From assembly GCA_032128395.1 (NCBI GenBank), contig JAQBGV010000071.1, forward strand, positions 13,150-77,149: 64,000 bases of DNA. The letters run 5' to 3'. Position 1 is the stretch's first letter, and each line of letters starts with the position of its first letter. The stretch comes from JAQBGV01 sp032128395. GTDB lineage: Bacteria > Planctomycetota > UBA8108 > UBA1146. The notes under the pieces were generated by a model. That model was not told the DNA's origin and did not search any database. It worked only from the letters and a program-made list of their open reading frames with translations. Position numbers and translations under genes: made by a program. Below are positions 54,112 through 61,400 of the stretch, one piece after another.

Positions 54112-54266
54112 TGCTCCCTCCTTCCCGTCCGCCGGAACGTACGCGGGGGGATCGTCGAAATCCAGGGGGCTGGCCCACCCCAGCTCGCTCCGTATCGAGT
54201 CCTTGCCTGGACGGGACACCTCTCTCTTGGCAACATCGCCGCGCCTCGACCCGGAAGGGAGACCCT

Positions 54267-54674
54267 GTGCCGCGCAAGCCGCGCTCACGAGTCCCATGCG
54301 TCCTCCTCGTCCTCCTCCTGATCCCGCTGACGGGTTGCATGGACACTCCGGATCGGACCGGGGATCCGCGCCGGGATCTCAAGAGTTCCGATGACACGGT
54401 CAAGGTCCTCGCCGCTCAGGAAGCCGCGCGTCGGCGCGATCCTTCCCTGATCCCCCAGCTCATCGACCTTCTCTCCGATGACGAGTTGTACGTGCGCCTC
54501 AATGCCCACATGGCGCTGGGTGTACTCTCGAACCAGAAGCAGTTCGGCTACTTCTATCTCGACCCCGCGAAGAAGCGCGCCGAGGCCATCCGCCGCTACC
54601 GGGAGTGGTTCGAGGCGACCGGAGGGGTCGACCCCCCCGCCGGGACAGCGGGGACCGCTCCCCCGACCCCTTAG
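54267..54674 (+). CDS. Small HEAT-like lipoprotein upstream of mlaE
   Basis: 135 residues. The signal peptide ends in lipobox IPLTGC (about residues 19-24). The mature part is short and helical: DDTVKVLAAQEAARRRDPSLIPQLIDLLSDDELYVRLNAHMALG resembles one or two HEAT repeats, and the tail is Pro- and Thr-rich. GTG 54267 follows GGGAGA. It comes 80 nt before mlaE in the same direction. It might be a membrane-side helper of the lipid transporter, but the family is not one I recognise. Confidence 0.65.
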   Translation: MPRKPRSRVPCVLLVLLLIPLTGCMDTPDRTGDPRRDLKSSDDTVKVLAAQEAARRRDPSLIPQLIDLLSDDELYVRLNAHMALGVLSNQKQFGYFYLDPAKKRAEAIRRYREWFEATGGVDPPAGTAGTAPPTP

Positions 54675-54753
54675 CGGACGTCCGCCGCTTCAGCCCCACT
54701 TCCTCCTCGCCGATATGGGGAAGGAGAACCGTTCCGCGGTGGGGAGCCGGCAG

Positions 54754-55524
54754 ATGTTCCGAAGGAAGATGGTCGCAGTCGGTGAGTGGGGCACCTCCAT
54801 CGGCCACGCTCTCTACTGGATCGTCCCGCAGACTTTCCGGCGACGGCGAGGGCACGTCCCCCCCGTGCGGGTGTTCGAGCAGCTCGACCGGTTCGCGATC
54901 GGGGTGCTTCCCCTCCTGATCGTCGTGCTCGGTTTCGTCGGGATGATCCTCGCCCTGCAGCTCGCAACGATCCTCAAACTTCTCGGCGTGGTCGAGTTCC
55001 TCCCCGACATCGTCGGCGTCGCGATGGTCCGAGAGATGGCACCGCTCCTGGTCGGGATCGTGCTGGCCGGCTTCGCCGGGGCTTCGATCGCCAGCGAGAT
55101 CGGCAGCATGAGAGTGTCGGAGGAACTCCGCGCCTACGAAAGCTTCTCGATCCCCCCCACCCGTTACCTGCTCGCCCCTCGACTGGTCGCGATCGCGATC
55201 GCCGCCCCCCTGGTCACCGCGTTCGGCTTCTACGTGGGGATCGGCGGGGGTCTGCTCATTTCGGAGGGAGTGCTCGGCATGGAGGCGGGACAGTACCTGA
55301 CCCGAACCGCGATGGCCCTCGGCATCGAGGATGTCCTCCTCGGTCTCCTGAAGGGAGAAGCATTCGGGATCGTCGTGGTCTCGATCGCTTGGTTCGAAGG
55401 GAACCGCGTCACCGACGGAGCGACCGGCGTCGGCCGCGCGACCACGGCTGCGGTCGTCAAGTCGATCGTCGCGGTGATCGCGACCGACCTGCTGCTGACG
55501 ATGCTCTTTTTCCAGATGGGATGA
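54754..55524 (+). CDS. mlaE: MlaE-family lipid ABC transporter permease
   Basis: 256 residues of the MlaE/YrbE family, the inner-membrane core of MCE lipid transporters. MVREMAPLLVGIVLAGFAGASIASEIGSMRVSEELRA and the motif PRLVAIAIAAPLVTAFG are typical, as is GIGGGLL. ATG 54754 has GGGGAG at 7 nt. An ATG at 54715 and the longer frame lack a Shine-Dalgarno. Together with mlaF and mlaD it forms a retrograde phospholipid or lipid transporter. No mlaB or mlaC is seen nearby. Confidence 0.92.
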   Translation: MFRRKMVAVGEWGTSIGHALYWIVPQTFRRRRGHVPPVRVFEQLDRFAIGVLPLLIVVLGFVGMILALQLATILKLLGVVEFLPDIVGVAMVREMAPLLVGIVLAGFAGASIASEIGSMRVSEELRAYESFSIPPTRYLLAPRLVAIAIAAPLVTAFGFYVGIGGGLLISEGVLGMEAGQYLTRTAMALGIEDVLLGLLKGEAFGIVVVSIAWFEGNRVTDGATGVGRATTAAVVKSIVAVIATDLLLTMLFFQMG

Positions 55525-56399
55525 TGATGACCGACGACATCACGGTCGCCTCGTCCCCGGTCGAGGTAGCCCCGAAGGAACCAGGCGACGCGCGTGACAT
55601 CGTGGTCCGCATCGAGGACGTGCACGTCTCCTTCGAGGGGCGCGAGATCCTGCGCGGGATCGACCTCACCGTGCGACGGGGCGAGACGCTGGTGATCCTC
55701 GGCGGCTCCGGGTGCGGGAAGTCTACGCTCCTCAACTGCCTCACCGGCACCCTCGTCCCCACGCGCGGGAGCGTGGAAGTGCTCGGCTCACGAGTCGATG
55801 AACTCGATGCCGCGGCCCTCGACGCACACCGCGTGCAGGTGGGATTCCTGTTTCAGCACGGGGCACTGTTCGAATCGATGACGGTCCGCGAGAATCTCGC
55901 CGTGGTCCTCCACGAGCACACCACGCTCACCGATGAAGAGATCGACATTCTGATCAAGATGAAGCTCGAGCTCGTCGGGCTGAGGCAGGCAGTCGACCTG
56001 CGCCCCGCGCAGCTCTCCGGTGGGATGCGGAAGCGCATCGCACTCGCTCGCGCGCTCTCCCTCGATCCCCCGCTGATGCTCTACGACGAACCGGGGGCCG
56101 GCCTCGACCCCATCTCCCTCGCATCGGTCGACCGGATCATCGCGACCCTGGCCCGCGTGCTCGGCATGACCTCCCTGGTGGTCACCCACCACATGGAGAG
56201 CGCGCTGCGCATCGCGGACCGTCTGATCTTCCTCCACGGCGGGCAAGTGATCGCCGAGGGTACTCCCTCGCAGTTCCGTGAACACACCGACCCGCGCCTG
56301 AGACAGTTCCTCGACGGCGACGCCGAGGGTCCGCTCAACGAGCCCGGACTCGACGACGACTACGCCGTCTCGCTCCTCGGAAAGGAACTCGCCCAGTGA
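55521..56399 (+). CDS. mlaF: MlaF-family lipid ABC transporter ATPase
   Basis: 292 residues. Walker A GGSGCGKST, Q-loop region VGFLFQHGALFESMTV, signature LSGGMRKRIALARAL, Walker B LMLYDEPGAGLDPI and H-loop VVTHHMESA define an MlaF/Ttg2A-type ATPase. Three ATGs lie in a row at 55521, 55524 and 55527. The first overlaps the mlaE stop as ATGA; the open frame extends upstream inside mlaE. A C-terminal acidic tail of about 25 residues follows. Confidence 0.93.
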   Translation: MMMTDDITVASSPVEVAPKEPGDARDIVVRIEDVHVSFEGREILRGIDLTVRRGETLVILGGSGCGKSTLLNCLTGTLVPTRGSVEVLGSRVDELDAAALDAHRVQVGFLFQHGALFESMTVRENLAVVLHEHTTLTDEEIDILIKMKLELVGLRQAVDLRPAQLSGGMRKRIALARALSLDPPLMLYDEPGAGLDPISLASVDRIIATLARVLGMTSLVVTHHMESALRIADRLIFLHGGQVIAEGTPSQFREHTDPRLRQFLDGDAEGPLNEPGLDDDYAVSLLGKELAQ

Positions 56400-57544
56400 C
56401 CCGCTCCGACCCGCGCTTCCGCGTCGGCCTCGTGCTGACGGTGTTCTGCGCGCTCCTGTTCGTGCTGGTCTTCTCCCTCGACGGGACCCTCTCCTTCATC
56501 AAGGGGAGCTCCCGCGTGAGGGTTCGATTCTCGACCGCACAGGGGCTGATGAAGCACGACCCGGTGCACTTCCACGGTGTGCCGTGTGGGCGAGTCGTGG
56601 AGCTCATGTTCGATCCTCCCCGCGCGAATGGGATCGCTCGGGCCGAGACGGAGTCGCCGACGATGGAAGAACCCGAAGTCTCGGTCCTGCTGACGCTAGA
56701 AATTCCCCCGCACGTCCGGGAGTACCTCCGTCGAGGCTCCCGCGCCTCGATCGAGAAAACTCTGACCGGTGTGACCGTCGTCAGCCTCCAGCAGGGGAGC
56801 GGGCTTCCACTCGCGGACGACGAGATCCTCGTCGGAGCGAACGAGGCGACGATCGCCGACGTGACGGGAGCGATGGCGGTCGCGGTGAGGAGCCTCGCGC
56901 GCATCCTCGGCGACCTCGAGCCGGTCGCCGCCACGCTCCGGGAAGAGGGGACGCTGACCGCCACGTTCTCCCGTTTCTCGGAGGCGGCGGAGGAGATCAG
57001 AGATCTGGCCGCCTCGATGCAGCGCACTACGCGAGACCTCGCGGAACCGTTGAAGGAGCTGACCGAGCGCGCGGGAGTGGTCATCGATGAACTCCAGCGC
57101 AGCGTGCAAGAGGTCCCGGACACCCTCGCCGAACTGCGTGGATCGATCCGTCGGGCCGGAGAGGTCGCGGACGATGCGCGGAGGCTCCTCAGCGATTCCG
57201 GCCCGCACTGGCGCTCGACGAGTGAGGACATCGCCCAGGCCGGCGCAAACCTGCGTGCGCTCTCATCCGAACTCCGCCGCCGCCCCTGGCGCCTGCTCAA
57301 GTCGCCCAATTCGAAGGACGCGGCAGCGATCGACCTCTACGAGACCGCATCCCGGTACGCCGACGGCGCGCTCGAGGTGCGCCGAGCGCTCGAGTTGGTG
57401 CGCGGGGCGCTCGAGCGCCGAAGCTCGGACGCCGAAGCGAATCGGCATCTAGCGGAAGCCCTTGCGACTCTGGAGGCGAGCGTCGCGAACCAAAGTGCGA
57501 CCGAACAGGCATTCTGGGAGAGGATGGGGGCGATCGAAGACTAG
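56396..57544 (+). CDS. mlaD: MlaD/MCE-domain periplasmic protein
   Basis: 382 residues. The single N-terminal anchor (about 9-30) is followed by the MCE domain (about 38-145), with VRVRFSTAQGLMKHDPVHFHGVPCGRV as the core and a Pro- and Glu-rich loop. The C-terminal part is a long helical stalk (about 165-380) rich in Leu, Ala, Glu and Arg, longer than in E. coli MlaD. GTG 56396 overlaps the mlaF stop as GTGA. Its TAG stop shares the palindrome CTAG (57541-57544) with the opposite gene's stop. Confidence 0.92.
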   Translation: MTRSDPRFRVGLVLTVFCALLFVLVFSLDGTLSFIKGSSRVRVRFSTAQGLMKHDPVHFHGVPCGRVVELMFDPPRANGIARAETESPTMEEPEVSVLLTLEIPPHVREYLRRGSRASIEKTLTGVTVVSLQQGSGLPLADDEILVGANEATIADVTGAMAVAVRSLARILGDLEPVAATLREEGTLTATFSRFSEAAEEIRDLAASMQRTTRDLAEPLKELTERAGVVIDELQRSVQEVPDTLAELRGSIRRAGEVADDARRLLSDSGPHWRSTSEDIAQAGANLRALSSELRRRPWRLLKSPNSKDAAAIDLYETASRYADGALEVRRALELVRGALERRSSDAEANRHLAEALATLEASVANQSATEQAFWERMGAIED

Positions 57545-58434
57545 GACTTGGGGTGTGCGTCGATCGCGGCCCCGAGTACCCCTTCGAACCGCCCCTCCAA
57601 GTCCGCCGGGAACCCCTCCACCGCTCTCGTCGCCTTCCCCTTCTCGTCCAGCCAGAGGAGCGCCGGCCACTCTCGCCACGGGCGGAACGCCTTGCGCAGC
57701 GAGACCGTCGGCAGACCGATCGGGAGCGTCACTCCCATCTCCTGGCGGTAGAGCGCGAGCTGCTCGAGCTGGTCCTTCTTCGTCTTCCCCGAGCACTCGA
57801 CGAGCACCAGCGCCCGGAAGCGCTTGGTACCCTTCTTCGCGTGCTCGATGAAGGTATAGAGCGCCGTGAGATCTTGCGGGTCCCCCGCGCGGACGATGAG
57901 GATGGCGAACGGGAGGCCTTTCCCCTCCGCGCACTGGTGCTCGACCCCTTGGTCGTCGCACCAGTTCGCCGCGGAGAGATCGTGCCCCGGCAAAGTTCCC
58001 TTCTCCCGGCGATCCCGCCACGCCTGCCCGAATGTTTCGAGGGCGGCACGAAAGCTCTCGTCCTGCTCGCGCAGCGCAGCGAGACCCGCATCCGCCGGGA
58101 ACTTCTCCGGTTCTTTCCAGCCGCGTTCCGCGGCGGCGCCGAGCGCGACGATGCACTGCGGACCTTCCCCGAGATCCGCGTGGGCGAGTGCGAGGTAGTA
58201 CCGGGGGAGCATCCCGTCCGGATCCCGTTCGATCATCGCAGTGAAGTGCGTCTTCGCCTCGGCGGCCTTCCCCTTCCGGAGGAGGCCGATCCCCTTCTGG
58301 AGTTGTACGAGGGGGCTCTTGCCCATCCCCTCACCCGTGCCGCCCCCCCCGGGGAGCTGCGCGCTCGCGATGCTGGTCGCCAGGAGCAGGCCCACTCCGA
58401 AGAATCCCGCCTGTAGCGCTCGTACGATTCTCAT
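57541..58434 (-). CDS. Secreted TPR and thioredoxin-fold-like protein
   Basis: About 297 residues. A signal peptide (VRALQAGFFGVGLLLATSIASA) is followed by a TPR-like helical part (about 45-115, KGIGLLRKGKAAEAKTHFTAMIERDPD) and a C-terminal domain with thioredoxin-fold pattern: DLSAANWCDDQGVEHQCAEG, FAILIVRAGD, RALVLVECSG and WPALLWLDEKGKATRAVEGF. There is no CxxC active site; the Cys residues are far apart, so redox activity is uncertain. Two ATGs are possible; 58432-58434 is preferred because AGAGGA precedes it, while 58447-58449 is poorer. It starts 22 nt after the uvrA stop on the same strand. Confidence 0.75.
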   Translation of the reverse strand: MRIVRALQAGFFGVGLLLATSIASAQLPGGGGTGEGMGKSPLVQLQKGIGLLRKGKAAEAKTHFTAMIERDPDGMLPRYYLALAHADLGEGPQCIVALGAAAERGWKEPEKFPADAGLAALREQDESFRAALETFGQAWRDRREKGTLPGHDLSAANWCDDQGVEHQCAEGKGLPFAILIVRAGDPQDLTALYTFIEHAKKGTKRFRALVLVECSGKTKKDQLEQLALYRQEMGVTLPIGLPTVSLRKAFRPWREWPALLWLDEKGKATRAVEGFPADLEGRFEGVLGAAIDAHPKS

Positions 58435-58456
58435 CGAGTTCCTCTTCATCGGTCTT

Positions 58457-61400
58457 TCACGCCCCCACTGCGGTCTCCCGGCGCAATCGCTCGGCGAGGT
58501 AGCGGCCGGTGTGACTCGCCGCGAAATCCGCGATCTTCTCGGGGGTTCCCGTCGCTACCACGGTACCACCTCCATCCCCTCCCTCAGGACCGAGGTCGAT
58601 CACATGGTCCGCATTCATGATCAAGTCGAGGTCGTGCTCGATGACCACCACAGTGTCGCCCCGCTCGACCAATCGGTGCAACATCCCGACGAGTCGCCGC
58701 ACGTCCCCGAAGTGAAGCCCGGTGGTCGGTTCGTCGAGGATGTGCACTTTTCGGCCGCTGGACGGTCGGCCGAGTTCCGCCGCGAGGCGGATCCGCTGTG
58801 CTTCCCCCCCCGACAGGGTCGTCGACGACTGACCGAGGGGTAAGTAGCCGAGTCCGACCTCATCGAGCGCCTCGAGGAGCGGTGCGACCTTGGGGATGTT
58901 CTCGAAGAGGACCCGCGCTTCGCTGACCTCCATGCCGAGCACATCGGCGATCGTCGCGCCCTTGAAGCGCACTTTCAGGGTCTCTTCGTCATAGCGCCGC
59001 CCTCGGCAACGTTCACAGGTCACCCAGACATCGGAGAGGAAATGCATCTCGACGAGGATGCCCCCTTTTCCTTCGCACTCGGAGCAGCGTCCGTCCGCCA
59101 CGTTGAAGCTGAAGCGCCCCGGGCCCCAGCCGCGCGTTTTCGCTTCCGCCGTCCGGGAGAAGAGAACGCGGATCGGCGTCAGGATCCCGGTGTAGGTCGC
59201 GGCGTTCGAACTGGGGGTTCTCCCGAGCGGGGTCTGATCGATCACGCCTACGGACTCGAACGCATCGGCCCCCGTGAGGCTCTGGTGCGCACCGGCGGGC
59301 TGGCGTGCGTCGTGCAGGCGATGCGCGAGCGCGCGAGCGAGGATATCCATGCCGAAGGTCGACTTCCCCGATCCGGAGACCCCGGAGATCACCGTCAGGG
59401 TTCCGGTGGGGATCGAAACGTCGATGTTCTTGAGGTTGTTCGCACGGGCGCCGCGCACGATGAGAGCCCCCCCATCTCCCGGACGACGCCGTGCGGGGTA
59501 GCCGACTTCCTCGAGACCGGAGAGGTACCGCCCCGTCGCCGACCGCGGGTCCCGACGGAGCGCCTCGGGGGTCCCCTCGGCGATGATCTCTCCCCCGCGG
59601 GCCCCCGCCTCGGGGCCGAGTTCGATGATGTGGTCCGCGCGGCGCATCGTCAGTTCATCGTGTTCGACGACGACGAGAGAGTTCCCGTGATCCCGCAGAC
59701 TCTCGAGCGAGCCGAGGAGCCGTTCCCGATCTCGGGGATGGAGTCCGATCGTCGGTTCGTCGAGAACGTAGAGCACGCCGATGAGATGATTGCCGATCTG
59801 GGTGGCCAGACGGATGCGCTGAGACTCGCCCCCCGAGAGGGTTTCGGTCCGGCGATCGAGTCCGAGATAGCCGAGTCCGACCGCGTCGAGAAAGCGCAGC
59901 CGCCCGACGATCTCCTGGTGGACCTCATCGACGACCTGCTGCTGCCACCCGGAGAGTCGCAGCGTCTCGAAGAACTCGATCGCCTCCGACACCGAGCGTC
60001 GCTCGACGAGGTGGATTCCCTCTCCCCCCACGCGGACCGCGAGGAGTTCCGGCCGCAGCCGCCCTCCCGCACACCCGCGGCACGGCTGGGCCGACATCCG
60101 ATCCTCGAGGGCCCGCCGCCACGAATCGGAAGCGGTGCGCACGTGCCAACCCCGCACGCACGCGCGGAGGCCCTCCCACTTCGTCCCGGTCTTCTTCCTG
60201 GTCCGCCCGCTGCCGGTCATCGAACGGAAAGTGACGGGGTGCACCTCATCGTCGGTGCCATCGAAGATCTCGGCGAGGAGTGGCTTCGAGTACTCACGGA
60301 CCGGAGTGGTCGTCGTGAGACCGGCGCGATCCCGCAGGTGCTCGATCACCGAGCGGACGCGACCCTGCTTGCGGGAGATCCAACTCCCGAGCCGATGCTC
60401 CATGGCGCCGCCATGGAACGGGAGACCGGGATCGGTGAACAGCAGGGTCGGGTCGAGGTCTCGTTCGGTCCCGATCCCTTGGCACTCGGTGCAAGCCCCC
60501 GAATGGTGGTTGAAGCTGAAGAGCCGCGGCGTCAACGGCTCGCCGAGCCCGCCGTGCCCCTCGGGACAGCTCGGCCGCTCGTGAAAGCGGAGGACCGTCG
60601 CGCCATCGCGGGTCCGGGCGGCCATCTCGCCTCCCCCTCGACGATAGGCTTCCTCGACGCTCTCCGAGAGGCGTCCTCCTCCGACGCCGGATGGGCGAAG
60701 CCGGTCGATCACCAGATCGGCGCCGGCGAGGTTCGTCCCTTCGTCGAGCGCTTCGAGGCGGCACTCCTCTCCATCGATGATCACCCGGGCGAATCCGGCC
60801 GCGAGCAGCTCTGAAGCCTTCGGTGCGACTCCCCCCGCGTGCGGATGGACCGGAGCGAGCAGGTAGCTCGGCTCGTCCCCGAGCTCCGCGGCGATCTGCC
60901 GAGCGGCCGCGGTCGGCGTCGTCGCCACCAACTCCGCATCGCAGATGAGGCAGTGAGGTGTGCCCGCCCGAGCGTAGAGAAGTCGCAGGTAGTCGTGGAT
61001 CTCGGTGCTCGTCGCGACCGTCGAGCGTGGTCCGCCGCCGCGGCCGGTCTGGTCGATCGCGATCGCCGGAGCGATCCCCTCGACCCGATCGACGTCGGGC
61101 CGGTCGAGCCGACCGAGGAATCGGCGAGCGTAGGTCGAGAGGCTCTCGACGTAACGACGCTGTCCCTCGGCGAACAGGATGTCGAAGGCGAGTGTGGTCT
61201 TCCCCGACCCGCTCGGACCGGTGACCACGGTCATCTTGCCCCGCGGCACCTCGACGGTCAGGTTCTTGAGGTTGTGCTGGCGAGCGCCGACGATCTTGAA
61301 ACGGTCATCGGGCTCGAGACCCGCCCCGCGACGGCGCCCCTTTCTCGCGGGAGGCGCGCAACGTCCCTCGAGCGCTTCGGCGAGCGCCACCGCGGTGGCG

